The notes beneath the pieces are model-generated. The model was not told where the DNA came from. It ran no database searches and saw only the letters and a list, made by a program, of their open reading frames with translations. 64,000 nt of DNA from Myoxocephalus aenaeus (lineage: Eukaryota > Chordata > Actinopteri > Perciformes > Cottidae). The translations under genes were made by a program, and so were the position numbers. Positions 11,150 to 21,682 of the stretch are shown one piece after another (within the stretch, counting starts at the first letter, position 1; each line of letters begins with the position of its first letter). The stretch covers positions 1 to 64,000 of the forward strand of contig JBAMJR010000068.1 of assembly GCA_038501785.1 (NCBI GenBank). Reading direction: 5' to 3'.

Positions 11150-11206
11150 AATCCGCCCAAATGTGCCCAATCCGCCGCCGGCGGATTGGGCACATTTGGG
11201 CGGATT
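11150..11206. repeat. Perfect 57-bp palindrome
   Basis: Second copy, identical to the one at 9244. Confidence 0.95.
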
Positions 11207-11327
11207 CGGGGACAGGTGCCCCAATCCGCCCAAGGTGACCCCATCCGCCGCCCTGAGACGCCCGTTTTGCCCCAATCCGCCGCCGGCGGCGGATTGGGCA
11301 CATTTGGGCGGTTTGGGCTACTTTTGA

Positions 11328-11499
11328 GTAAGGAATCAAGAATCCTTATAATTCAAAAACGGCGGATTGGACAACATTAACATGGGCAAAAAAGGTTGTC
11401 CATTCCTCCTCACAAGGGAGGAATGGGACAACCTATTTTGCCCATGTTAAAGTTGTCCAATCCGCCGTTTTTGAATTATAAGGATACTTGATTCCTTAC
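11328..11499. repeat. 171-bp palindrome, copy 10
   Basis: Complete, with one extra G in the right arm. Confidence 0.9.
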
Positions 11500-11592
11500 T
11501 TAAAAACGGCGGATTGGACAACATTAACATGGGCAGAATGTTGTCGAATTCTCCCTTGGAAACTATGGGTGCAACTTTACCAGTTCATGCTG

Positions 11593-11911
11593 GCCCGGGT
11601 CCCAGTCCTCTAGGGGGGTCCTGCTGGCTCTGAGCTACCCAGGAACGGGAGCACCAAGTCCGGCTGCGGGTCCCGGTCCTCTAGGGGGGTCCCGGTCCTC
11701 TAGGGGGGTCCTGCTGGCTCTGAGCTACCCAGGAACGGAGCACCAAGTCCGGCTGCGGGTCCCAGTCCTCTAGGGGGGTCCTGCTGGCTCTGAGCTACCC
11801 AGGAACGGAGCACCAAGTCCGGCTGCGGGCCCCGGTCCTCTAGGGGGGTCCCAGTCCTCTAGGGGGGTCCTGCTGGCTCTGAGCTACCCAGGAACGGAGC
11901 ACCAAGTCCGG
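11593..11911 (+). repeat. G-rich minisatellite, block 5
   Basis: Same layout as block 2. Confidence 0.95.
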
Positions 11912-12017
11912 CAACTATCTTGAGAGTCCCCTCTTAATTTAGGAAAAGAATGCAGATCTCTAAGTGGTTCTAAAGTAATTAAAATACTTTTTTCAAGATT
12001 TTGCAAAGGCCGTTGGA

Positions 12018-12188
12018 GTAAGGAATCAAGAATCCTTATAATTCAAAAACGGCGGATTGGACAACATTAACATGGGCAAAATAAGTTGTCCATTCCTCCT
12101 CACAAGGGAGGAATGGACAACCTATTTTGCCCATGTTAAAGTTGTCCAATCCGCCGTTTTTGAATTATAAGGATACTTGATTCCTTAC
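12018..12188. repeat. 171-bp palindrome, copy 11
   Basis: Complete. Confidence 0.9.
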
Positions 12189-12281
12189 TTAAAAACGGCG
12201 GATTGGACAACATTAACATGGGCAGAATGTTGTCGAATTCTCCCTTGGAAACTATGGGTGCAACTTTACCAGTTCATGCTG

Positions 12282-12599
12282 GCCCGGGTCCCAGTCCTCT
12301 AGGGGGGTCCTGCTGGCTCTGAGCTACCCAGGAACGGAGCACCAAGTCCGGCTGCGGGTCCCGGTCCTCTAGGGGGGTCCCGGTCCTCTAGGGGGGTCCT
12401 GCTGGCTCTGAGCTACCCAGGAACGGAGCACCAAGTCCGGCTGCGGGTCCCAGTCCTCTAGGGGGGTCCTGCTGGCTCTGAGCTACCCAGGAACGGAGCA
12501 CCAAGTCCGGCTGCGGGTCCCGGTCCTCTAGGGGGGTCCCAGTCCTCTAGGGGGGTCCTGCTGGCTCTGAGCTACCCAGGAACGGAGCACCAAGTCCGG
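12282..12599 (+). repeat. G-rich minisatellite, block 6
   Basis: Same layout as block 2. Confidence 0.95.
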
Positions 12600-12705
12600 C
12601 AACTATCTTGAGAGTCCCCTCTTAATTTAGGAAAAGAATGCAGATCTCTAAGTGGTTCTAAAGTAATTAAAATACTTTTTTCAAGATTTTGCAAAGGCCG
12701 TTGGA

Positions 12706-12862
12706 GTAAGGAATCAAGAATCCTTATAATTCAAAAACGGCGGATTGGACAACATTAACATGGGCAAAATAAGTTGTCCATTCCTCCTCACAAGGGAGGA
12801 ATGGACAACCTATTTTGCCCATGTTAATGTTGTCCAATCCGCCGTTTTTGAATTATAAGGAT
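12706..12862. repeat. Palindrome copy 12, right arm cut (module B)
   Basis: Same cut point as copy 6. Confidence 0.85.
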
Positions 12863-13215
12863 TTAAGTTCTCATGATAAAAAGTCTAAGTGTATGTTTTT
12901 TAGATAGTTCCTGAGGAATTGTGTCCAAAGGGTTCATAATTTAAACGCTGATTCGAGATATCTATGTCTCATTGTGTACCTTTTCCAGATGGGAGGATTG
13001 GGGCGGGCGTCGAGGGACCAAAAGGGCGGATTGGGATTCGAATCGTAAGGATACTTTTTTTTCACTCATCCCGTACAATTTAACGCTGTGCCGAGATATC
13101 TACGTTTGGTCGCCGTACGTCGAACGGTGGCGGAGATCCCGCAGTTTAAAAATGTAAATCTGAATCCCGAAACTCTGTCCCTTAATCCGCCCAAATGTGC
13201 CCAATCCGCCGCCCC

Positions 13216-13272
13216 AATCCGCCCAAATGTGCCCAATCCGCCGCCGGCGGATTGGGCACATTTGGGCGGATT
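13216..13272. repeat. Perfect 57-bp palindrome
   Basis: Third copy. Confidence 0.95.
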
Positions 13273-13393
13273 CGGGGACAGGTGCCCCAATCCGCCCAAG
13301 GTGACCCCATCCGCCGCCCTGAGACGCCCGTTTTGCCCCAATCCGCCGCCAGCGGCGGATTGGGCACATTTGGGCGGTTTGGGCTACTTTTGA

Positions 13394-13564
13394 GTAAGGA
13401 ATCAAGAATCCTTATAATTCAAAAACGGCGGATTGGACAACATTAACATGGGCAAAAAAGGTTGTCCATTCCTCCTCACAAGGGAGGAATGGACAACCTA
13501 TTTTGCCCATGTTAAAGTTGTCCAATCCGCCGTTTTTGAATTATAAGGATACTTGATTCCTTAC
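13394..13564. repeat. 171-bp palindrome, copy 13
   Basis: Complete. Confidence 0.9.
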
Positions 13565-13658
13565 TTAAAAACGGCGGATTGGACAACATTAACATGGGCA
13601 GAATGTTGTCGAATTCTCCCTTGGAAACTATGGGTGCAACTTTACCAGTTCATGCTGG

Positions 13659-13976
13659 CCCGGGTCCCAGTCCTCTAGGGGGGTCCTGCTGGCTCTGAGC
13701 TACCCAGGAACGGAGCACCAAGTCCGGCTGCGGGTCCCGGTCCTCTAGGGGGGTCCCGGTCCTCTAGGGGGGTCCTGCTGGCTCTGAGCTACCCAGGAAC
13801 GGAGCACCAAGTCCGGGCTGCGGGTCCCAGTCCTCTAGGGGGGTCCTGCTGGCTCTGAGCTACCCAGGAACGGAGCACCAAGTCCGGCTGCGGGTCCCGG
13901 TCCTCTAGGGGGGTCCCAGTCCTCTAGGGGGGTCCTGCTGGCTCTGAGCTACCCAGGAACGGAGCACCAAGTCCGG
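13659..13976 (+). repeat. G-rich minisatellite, block 7
   Basis: Same layout as block 2. Confidence 0.95.
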
Positions 13977-14082
13977 CAACTATCTTGAGAGTCCCCTCTT
14001 AATTTAGGAAAAGAATGCAGATCTCTAAGTGGTTCTAAAGTAATTAAAATACTTTTTTCAAGATTTTGCAAAGGCCGTTGGA

Positions 14083-14239
14083 GTAAGGAATCAAGAATCC
14101 TTATAATTCAAAAACGGCGGATTGGACAACATTAACATGGGCAAAATAAGTTGTCCATTCCTCCTCACAAGGGAGGAATGGACAACCTATTTTGCCCATG
14201 TTAATGTTGTCCAATCCGCCGTTTTTGAATTATAAGGAT
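14083..14239. repeat. Palindrome copy 14, right arm cut (module B)
   Basis: Same cut point as copy 6. Confidence 0.85.
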
Positions 14240-14624
14240 TTAAGTTCTCATGATAAAAAGTCTAAGTGTATGTTTTGTAGATGGTTCCTGAGGAATTGTG
14301 TCCAAAGGGTTCATAATTTAACGCTGATTCGAGATATCTATGTCTCATTGTGTACCTTTTCCAGATGGGAGGATTGGGGGCGGGCGTCGAGGGACCAAAA
14401 GGGCGGATTGGGATTCGAATCGTAAGGATACTTTTTTTTTACTCATCCCGTACAATTTAACGCTGTGCCGAGATATCTACGTTTGGTCGCCGTTACGTCG
14501 AACGGTGGCGGAGATCCCGCAGTTTAAAAATGTAAATCTGAATCCCGAAACTCTGTCCCTTAATCCGCCCAAATGTGCCCAATCCGCCCCCCAATCCGCC
14601 CAAATGTGCCCAATCCGCCGCCCC

Positions 14625-14681
14625 AATCCGCCCAAATGTGCCCAATCCGCCGCCGGCGGATTGGGACAAAACGGGCGGATT
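14625..14681. repeat. 57-bp palindrome, degenerate
   Basis: The right arm has changed (gggacaaaacggg in place of gggcacatttggg), so pairing is interrupted. Confidence 0.8.
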
Positions 14682-14803
14682 AAGGGACAGGTGCCCCAAT
14701 CCGCCCAAGGTGACCCCATCCGCCGCCCTGAGACGCCCGTTTTGCCCCCAATCCGCCGCCGGCGGCGGATTGGGCACATTTGGGCGGTTTGGGCTACTTT
14801 TGA

Positions 14804-14974
14804 GTAAGGAATCAAGAATCCTTATAATTCAAAAACGGCGGATTGGACAACATTAACATGGGCAAAAAAGGTTGTCCATTCCTCCTCACAAGGGAGGAAT
14901 GGACAACCTATTTTGCCCATGTTAAAGTTGTCCAATCCGCCGTTTTTGAATTATAAGGATACTTGATTCCTTAC
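14804..14974. repeat. 171-bp palindrome, copy 15
   Basis: Complete. Confidence 0.9.
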
Positions 14975-15068
14975 TTAAAAACGGCGGATTGGACAACATT
15001 AACATGGGCAGAATGTTGTCGAATTCTCCCTTGGAAACTATGGGTGCAACTTTACCAGTTCATGCTGG

Positions 15069-15385
15069 CCCGGGTCCCAGTCCTCTAGGGGGGTCCTGCT
15101 GGCTCTGAGCTACCCAGGAACGGAGCACCAAGTCCGGCTGCGGGTCCCGGTCCTCTAGGGGGGTCCCGGTCCTCTAGGGGGGTCCTGCTGGCTCTGAGCT
15201 ACCCAGGAACGGAGCACCAAGTCCGGCTGCGGGTCCCAGTCCTCTAGGGGGGTCCTGCTGGCTCTGAGCTACCCAGGAACGGAGCACCAAGTCCGGCTGC
15301 GGGTCCCGGTCCTCTAGGGGGGTCCCAGTCCTCTAGGGGGGTCCTGCTGGCTCTGAGCTACCCAGGAACGGAGCACCAAGTCCGG
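15069..15385 (+). repeat. G-rich minisatellite, block 8
   Basis: Last block; same layout as block 2. Confidence 0.95.
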
Positions 15386-15491
15386 CAACTATCTTGAGAG
15401 TCCCCTCTTAATTTAGGAAAAGAATGCAGATCTCTAAGTGGTTCTAAAGTAATTAAAATACTTTTTTCAAGATTTTGCAAAGGCCTTTGGA

Positions 15492-15648
15492 GTAAGGAAT
15501 CAAGAATCCTTATAATTCAAAAACGGCGGATTGGACAACATTAACATGGGCAAAATAAGTTGTCCATTCCTCCTCACAAGGGAGGAATGGACAACCTATT
15601 TTGCCCATGTTAATGTTGTCCAATCCGCCGTTTTTGAATTATAAGGAT
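15492..15648. repeat. Palindrome copy 16, right arm cut (module B)
   Basis: Last copy; same cut point as copy 6. Confidence 0.85.
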
Positions 15649-16031
15649 TTAAGTTCTCATGATAAAAAGTCTAAGTGTATGTTTTTTAGATAGTTCCTGA
15701 GGAATTGTGTCCAAAGGGTTCATAATTTAACGCTGATTCGAGATATCTATGTCTCATTGTGTACCTTTTCCAGATGGGAGGATTGGGGCGGGCGTCGAGG
15801 GACCAAAAGGGCGGATTGGGATTCGAATCGTAAGGATACTTTTTTTCACTCATCCCGTACAATTTAACGCTGTGCCGAGATATCTACGTTTGGTCGCCGT
15901 TACGTCGAACGGTGGCGGAGATCCCGCAGTTTAAAAATGTAAATCTGAATCCCGAAACTCTGTCCCTTAATCGCCCCAAATGTGCCCAATCCGCCCCCCA
16001 ATCCGCCCAAATGTGCCCAATCCGCCGACCC

Positions 16032-16088
16032 AATCCGCCCAAATGTGCCCAATCCGCCGCCGGCGGATTGGGCACATTTGGGCGGATT
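16032..16088. repeat. Perfect 57-bp palindrome
   Basis: Fourth perfect copy, near the right end of the island. Confidence 0.95.
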
Positions 16089-16230
16089 AAGGGACAGGTG
16101 CCCCAATCCGCCCAAGGTGACCCCATACGCCGCCCCAATCCGCCCGTTTTGCCCCAATCCGCCCGGGCATTTGGCCACCCTGTGGACAAAAGCGGTACTG
16201 GGGCGGATTGGCACACATTCTCGAAATCTC

Positions 16231-16434
16231 CCAAGATTTTTCACGCCTCGGCCGCGGGGGCCAGCGCTCCGGATTTTGCCCTACCCGGTAGCGGAGGGGC
16301 CGCTCCGCCTGCCGCCGGCCCGCACTATTTTTGGAGGCCTCCTTTCCGTCCGTTAGGGAAGATTGAAAAATCCCGGTTTTCAAACCTTGCCTCCAATGCA
16401 AAAGTGTGCCGATCCGCCCGGAGGCTCCTAGGGC
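16231..16434. other. Island right end
   Basis: GC-rich single-copy tail with local inverted repeats (gcggaggggcc/ggccgctccgc region near 16292-16310). It ends with a gtgccgatccgcccgga motif that is a direct repeat of gtgccaatccgcccgga at the left end. Confidence 0.5.
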
Positions 16435-16491
16435 CGGTTAGGATTCCTGGTTTTCACCCAGGTGGCCCGGGTTCGACTCCCGGTATGGGAA
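16435..16491 (+). pseudogene. tRNA-Glu 3' fragment at island edge
   Basis: It begins cggttagg and runs to the 3' end. It complements the 5' fragment at 1792-1809. Confidence 0.85.
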
Positions 16492-16673
16492 TTAGGCTTT
16501 AATATGATTCTATCCTTTGTCGAACAATGGCATATTGTGTAAAAACAGTCATATACTACGTAAAAAAATAGTCGTTGTATAGAATACTGAAAAAAACGGT
16601 AGCATTATGTTAAAAAAAGATCATAAAAATCATAATAAATGTTGAAAAAAGTAATTAGAAAAAGGCAAAACTG

Positions 16674-16745
16674 TCCCATATGGTCTAGCGGTTAGGATTC
16701 CTGGTTTTCACCCAGGTGGCCCGGGTTCGACTCCCGGTATGGGAA
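16674..16745 (+). tRNA. tRNA-Glu(UUC)
   Basis: Canonical; flanks aaactg and aagctttac as at 1537. Confidence 0.95.
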
Positions 16746-16927
16746 TTAAGCTTTACTATGATTCTATCCTTTGTCGAACAATGGCATATTGTGTAAAAAC
16801 AGTCATATACTACGTAAAAAAATAGTCGTTGTATAGAATACTGAAAAAAACGGTAGCATTATGTTAAAAAAAGATCATAAAAATCATAATAAATGTTGAA
16901 AAAAGTAATTTGAAAAAGGCAAAAGTG

Positions 16928-16999
16928 TCCCATATGGTCTAGCGGTTAGGATTCCTGGTTTTCACCCAGGTGGCCCGGGTTCGACTCCCGGTATGGGAA
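16928..16999 (+). tRNA. tRNA-Glu(UUC)
   Basis: Canonical; aatttg spacer. Confidence 0.96.
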
Positions 17000-17181
17000 T
17001 TAGGCTTTAATATGATTCTATCCTTTGTCGAACAATGGCATATTGTGTAAAAACAGTCATATACTACGTAAAAAAATAGTCGTTGTATAGAATACTGAAA
17101 AAAACGGTAGCATTATGTTAAAAAAAGATCATAAAAATCATAATAAATGTTGAAAAAAGTAATTAGAAAAAGGCAAAAGTG

Positions 17182-17253
17182 TCCCATATGGTCTAGCGGT
17201 TAGGATTCCTGGTTTTCACCCAGGTGGCCCGGGTTCGACTCCCGGTATGGGAA
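17182..17253 (+). tRNA. tRNA-Glu(UUC)
   Basis: Canonical; followed by tcatttg. Confidence 0.96.
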
Positions 17254-17435
17254 TTAGGCTTTAATATGATTCTATCATTTGTCGAACAATGGCATATTGT
17301 GTAAAAACAGTCATATACTACGTAAAAAAATAGTCGTTGTATAGAATACTGAAAAAAACGGTAGCATTATGTTAAAAAAAGATCATAAAAATCATAATAA
17401 ATGTTGAAAAAAGTAATTAGAAAAAGGCAAAAGTG

Positions 17436-17507
17436 TCCCATATGGTCTAGCGGTTAGGATTCCTGGTTTTCACCCAGGTGGCCCGGGTTCGACTCCCGGT
17501 ATGGGAA
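17436..17507 (+). tRNA. tRNA-Glu(UUC)
   Basis: Canonical. Confidence 0.96.
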
Positions 17508-17683
17508 TTAGGCTTTAATATGATTCTATCCTTTGTCGAACAATGGCATATTGTGTAAAAACAGTCATATACTACGTAAAAAAATAGTCGTTGTATAGAA
17601 TACTGAAAAAAACGGTAGCATTATGTTAAAAAAAGATCATAAAAATCATAATAAATGTTGAAAAAAGTAATTAGAAAAAGGCA

Positions 17684-17737
17684 TTAGGATTCCTGGTTTT
17701 CACCCAGGTGGCCCGGGTTCGACTCCCGGTATGGGAA
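17684..17737 (+). pseudogene. tRNA-Glu, 5'-truncated
   Basis: 54 nt; same breakpoint as 792. Confidence 0.9.
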
Positions 17738-17919
17738 TTAGGCTTTAATATGATTCTATCCTTTGTCGAACAATGGCATATTGTGTAAAAACAGTCATAT
17801 ACTACGTAAAAAAATAGTCGTTGTATAGAATACTGAAAAAAACGGTAGCATTATGTTAAAAAAAGATCATAAAAATCATAATAAATGTTGAAAAAAGTAA
17901 TTAGAAAAAGGCAAAAGTG

Positions 17920-17991
17920 TCCCATATGGTCTAGCGGTTAGGATTCCTGGTTTTCACCCAGGTGGCCCGGGTTCGACTCCCGGTATGGGAA
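17920..17991 (+). tRNA. tRNA-Glu(UUC)
   Basis: Canonical. Confidence 0.96.
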
Positions 17992-18173
17992 TTAGGCTTT
18001 AATATGATTCTATCCTTTGTCGAACAATGGCATATTGTGTAAAAACAGTCATATACTACGTAAAAAAATAGTCGTTGTATAGAATACTGAAAAAAACGGT
18101 AGCATTATGTTAAAAAAAGATCATAAAAATCATAATAAATGTTGAAAAAAGTAATTTGAAAAAGGCAAAAGTG

Positions 18174-18245
18174 TCCCATATGGTCTAGCGGTTAGGATTC
18201 CTGGTTTTCACCCAGGTGGCCCGGGTTCGACTCCCGGTATGGGAA
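18174..18245 (+). tRNA. tRNA-Glu(UUC)
   Basis: Canonical; aatttg spacer. Confidence 0.96.
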
Positions 18246-18427
18246 TTAGGCTTTAATATGATTCTATCCTTTGTCGAACAATGGCATATTGTGTAAAAAC
18301 AGTCATATACTACGTAAAAAAATAGTCGTTGTATAGAATACTGAAAAAAACGGTAGCATTATGTTAAAAAAAGATCATAAAAATCATAATAAATGTTGAA
18401 AAAAGTAATTAGAAAAAGGCAAAAGTG

Positions 18428-18499
18428 TCCCATATGGTCTAGCGGTTAGGATTCCTGGTTTTCACCCAGGTGGCCCGGGTTCGACTCCCGGTATGGGAA
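18428..18499 (+). tRNA. tRNA-Glu(UUC)
   Basis: Canonical; followed by tcatttg. Confidence 0.96.
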
Positions 18500-18675
18500 T
18501 TAGGCTTTAATATGATTCTATCATTTGTCGAACAATGGCATATTGTGTAAAAACAGTCATATACTACGTAAAAAAATAGTCGTTGTATAGAATACTGAAA
18601 AAAACGGTAGCATTATGTTAAAAAAAGATCATAAAAATCATAATAAATGTTGAAAAAAGTAATTAGAAAAAGGCA

Positions 18676-18729
18676 TTAGGATTCCTGGTTTTCACCCAGG
18701 TGGCCCGGGTTCGACTCCCGGTATGGGAA
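18676..18729 (+). pseudogene. tRNA-Glu, 5'-truncated
   Basis: 54 nt; same breakpoint as 792. Confidence 0.9.
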
Positions 18730-18911
18730 TTAGGCTTTAATATGATTCTATCCTTTGTCGAACAATGGCATATTGTGTAAAAACAGTCATATACTACGTA
18801 AAAAAATAGTCGTTGTATAGAATACTGAAAAAAACGGTAGCATTATGTTAAAAAAAGATCATAAAAATCATAATAAATGTTGAAAAAAGTAATTAGAAAA
18901 AGGCAAAAGTG

Positions 18912-18983
18912 TCCCATATGGTCTAGCGGTTAGGATTCCTGGTTTTCACCCAGGTGGCCCGGGTTCGACTCCCGGTATGGGAA
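18912..18983 (+). tRNA. tRNA-Glu(UUC)
   Basis: Canonical. Confidence 0.96.
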
Positions 18984-19165
18984 TTAGGCTTTAATATGAT
19001 TCTATCCTTTGTCGAACAATGGCATATTGTGTAAAAACAGTCATATACTACGTAAAAAAATAGTCGTTGTATAGAATACTGAAAAAAACGGTAGCATTAT
19101 GTTAAAAAAAGATCATAAAAATCATAATAAATGTTGAAAAAAGTAATTAGAAAAAGGCAAAAGTG

Positions 19166-19237
19166 TCCCATATGGTCTAGCGGTTAGGATTCCTGGTTTT
19201 CACCCAGGTGGCCCGGTTTCGACTCCCGGTATGGGAA
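19166..19237 (+). tRNA. tRNA-Glu(UUC), B-box variant
   Basis: G to T at the last base of the 5' T stem (ccggtttcgac). This breaks the G53-C61 pair and a conserved B-box base, so transcription may be weak. Confidence 0.8.
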
Positions 19238-19419
19238 TTAGGCTTTAATATGATTCTATCCTTTGTCGAACAATGGCATATTGTGTAAAAACAGTCATAT
19301 ACTACGTAAAAAAATAGTCGTTGTATAGAATACTGAAAAAAACGGTAGCATTATGTTAAAAAAAGATCATAAAAATCATAATAAATGTTGAAAAAAGTAA
19401 TTAGAAAAAGGCAAAAGTG

Positions 19420-19491
19420 TCCCATATGGTCTAGCGGTTAGGATTCCTGGTTTTCACCCAGGTGGCCCGGGTTCGACTCCCGGTATGGGAA
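19420..19491 (+). tRNA. tRNA-Glu(UUC)
   Basis: Canonical. Confidence 0.96.
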
Positions 19492-19667
19492 TTAGGCTTT
19501 AATATGATTCTATCCTTTGTCGAACAATGGCATATTGTGTAAAAACAGTCATATACTACGTAAAAAAATAGTCGTTGTATAGAATACTGAAAAAAACGGT
19601 AGCATTATGTTAAAAAAAGATCATAAAAATCATAATAAATGTTGAAAAAAGTAATTAGAAAAAGGCA

Positions 19668-19721
19668 TTAGGATTCCTGGTTTTCACCCAGGTGGCCCGG
19701 GTTCGACTCCCGGTATGGGAA
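19668..19721 (+). pseudogene. tRNA-Glu, 5'-truncated
   Basis: 54 nt; same breakpoint as 792. Confidence 0.9.
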
Positions 19722-19904
19722 TTAGGCTTTAATATGATTCTATCCTTTGTCGAACAATGGCATATTGTGTAAAAACAGTCATATACTACGTAAAAAAATA
19801 GTCGTTGTATAGAATACTGAAAAAAAACGGTAGCATTATGTTAAAAAAAGATCATAAAAATCATAATAAATGTTGAAAAAAGTAATTAGAAAAAGGCAAA
19901 AGTG

Positions 19905-19976
19905 TCCCATATGGTCTAGCGGTTAGGATTCCTGGTTTTCACCCAGGTGGCCCGGGTTCGACTCCCGGTATGGGAA
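19905..19976 (+). tRNA. tRNA-Glu(UUC)
   Basis: Canonical. Confidence 0.96.
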
Positions 19977-20158
19977 TTAGGCTTTAATATGATTCTATCC
20001 TTTGTCGAACAATGGCATATTGTGTAAAAACAGTCATATACTACGTAAAAAAATAGTCGTTGTATAGAATACTGAAAAAAACGGTAGCATTATGTTAAAA
20101 AAAGATCATAAAAATCATAATAAATGTTGAAAAAAGTAATTAGAAAAAGGCAAAAGTG

Positions 20159-20230
20159 TCCCATATGGTCTAGCGGTTAGGATTCCTGGTTTTCACCCAG
20201 GTGGCCCGGTTTCGACTCCCGGTATGGGAA
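20159..20230 (+). tRNA. tRNA-Glu(UUC), B-box variant
   Basis: Same cggtttc change as 19166. Confidence 0.8.
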
Positions 20231-20412
20231 TTAGGCTTTAATATGATTCTATCCTTTGTCGAACAATGGCATATTGTGTAAAAACAGTCATATACTACGT
20301 AAAAAAATAGTCGTTGTATAGAATACTGAAAAAAACGGTAGCATTATGTTAAAAAAAGATCATAAAAATCATAATAAATGTTGAAAAAAGTAATTAGAAA
20401 AAGGCAAAAGTG

Positions 20413-20484
20413 TCCCATATGGTCTAGCGGTTAGGATTCCTGGTTTTCACCCAGGTGGCCCGGGTTCGACTCCCGGTATGGGAA
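20413..20484 (+). tRNA. tRNA-Glu(UUC)
   Basis: Canonical. Confidence 0.96.
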
Positions 20485-20666
20485 TTAGGCTTTAATATGA
20501 TTCTATCCTTTGTCGAACAATGGCATATTGTGTAAAAACAGTCATATACTACGTAAAAAAATAGTCGTTGTATAGAATACTGAAAAAAACGGTAGCATTA
20601 TGTTAAAAAAAGATCATAAAAATCATAATAAATGTTGAAAAAAGTAATTAGAAAAAGGCAAAAGTG

Positions 20667-20738
20667 TCCCATATGGTCTAGCGGTTAGGATTCCTGGTTT
20701 TCACCCAGGTGGCCCGGTTTCGACTCCCGGTATGGGAA
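20667..20738 (+). tRNA. tRNA-Glu(UUC), B-box variant
   Basis: Same cggtttc change as 19166. Confidence 0.8.
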
Positions 20739-20920
20739 TTAGGCTTTAATATGATTCTATCCTTTGTCGAACAATGGCATATTGTGTAAAAACAGTCATA
20801 TACTACGTAAAAAAATAGTCGTTGTATAGAATACTGAAAAAAACGGTAGCATTATGTTAAAAAAAGATCATAAAAATCATAATAAATGTTGAAAAAAGTA
20901 ATTAGAAAAAGGCAAAAGTG

Positions 20921-20992
20921 TCCCATATGGTCTAGCGGTTAGGATTCCTGGTTTTCACCCAGGTGGCCCGGGTTCGACTCCCGGTATGGGAA
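20921..20992 (+). tRNA. tRNA-Glu(UUC)
   Basis: Canonical. Confidence 0.96.
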
Positions 20993-21174
20993 TTAGGCTT
21001 TAATATGATTCTATCCTTTGTCGAACAATGGCATATTGTGTAAAAACAGTCATATACTACGTAAAAAAATAGTCGTTGTATAGAATACTGAAAAAAACGG
21101 TAGCATTATGTTAAAAAAAGATCATAAAAATCATAATAAATGTTGAAAAAAGTAATTAGAAAAAGGCAAAAGTG

Positions 21175-21246
21175 TCCCATATGGTCTAGCGGTTAGGATT
21201 CCTGGTTTTCACCCAGGTGGCCCGGGTTCGACTCCCGGTATGGGAA
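21175..21246 (+). tRNA. tRNA-Glu(UUC)
   Basis: Canonical. Confidence 0.96.
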
Positions 21247-21428
21247 TTAGGCTTTAATATGATTCTATCCTTTGTCGAACAATGGCATATTGTGTAAAAA
21301 CAGTCATATACTACGTAAAAAAATAGTCGTTGTATAGAATACTGAAAAAAACGGTAGCATTATGTTAAAAAAAGATCATAAAAATCATAATAAATGTTGA
21401 AAAAAGTCATTAGAAAAAGGCAAAAGTG

Positions 21429-21500
21429 TCCCATATGGTCTAGCGGTTAGGATTCCTGGTTTTCACCCAGGTGGCCCGGGTTCGACTCCCGGTATGGGAA
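21429..21500 (+). tRNA. tRNA-Glu(UUC)
   Basis: Canonical; the preceding spacer has gtcatt for gtaatt. Confidence 0.96.
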
Positions 21501-21682
21501 TTAGGCTTTAATATGATTCTATCCTTTGTCGAACAATGGCATATTGTGTAAAAACAGTCATATACTACGTAAAAAAATAGTCGTTGTATAGAATACTGAA
21601 AAAAACGGTAGCATTATGTTAAAAAAAGATCATAAAAATCATAATAAATGTTGAAAAAAGTAATTAGAAAAAGGCAAAAGTG

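Larger units (their letters stand above)
8629..16230 (+). repeat. Higher-order satellite repeat
   Basis: Two module types alternate. Module A is the link (caactatcttgag...), a full palindrome and a minisatellite block. Module B is the link, a palindrome with a cut right arm, and a ~520-bp segment rich in ccaatccgccc. The order is B-A-A, B-A-A, B-A, B-A, B. Links start at 8630, 10003, 10535, 11912, 12600, 13977 and 15386. Module copies are nearly identical, which suggests recent unequal exchange. Module B carries an internal direct repeat (aatttaacgctg, ~140 bp apart). Confidence 0.85.
1810..16434. mobile_element. 14.6-kb repeat island inserted in a tRNA-Glu gene
   Basis: The block lies exactly between the two halves of one tRNA-Glu gene. 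Its edges read cggctagg on the left and cggttagg on the right, which would be an 8-bp target duplication with one change. Near both ends is an inverted ~20-bp motif, about aatgtgtgccaatccgccc, at roughly 1826-1845 and 16198-16217. The interior is almost wholly tandem repeats and palindromes. No transposase, reverse transcriptase or other domain was recognised. The open frames inside are short, overlap on both strands and recur with the repeats, so I do not call them genes. Origin as an amplified transposon or satellite is inference. Confidence 0.6.

Noticed and set aside
8844..16502. Recurrent ~60-196-codon frames in the island
   Set aside because: They overlap on both strands, repeat with the satellite modules and cross palindromes. 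They have no domain, and their Pro/Gly/Arg richness simply reflects ccaatccgccc repeats.
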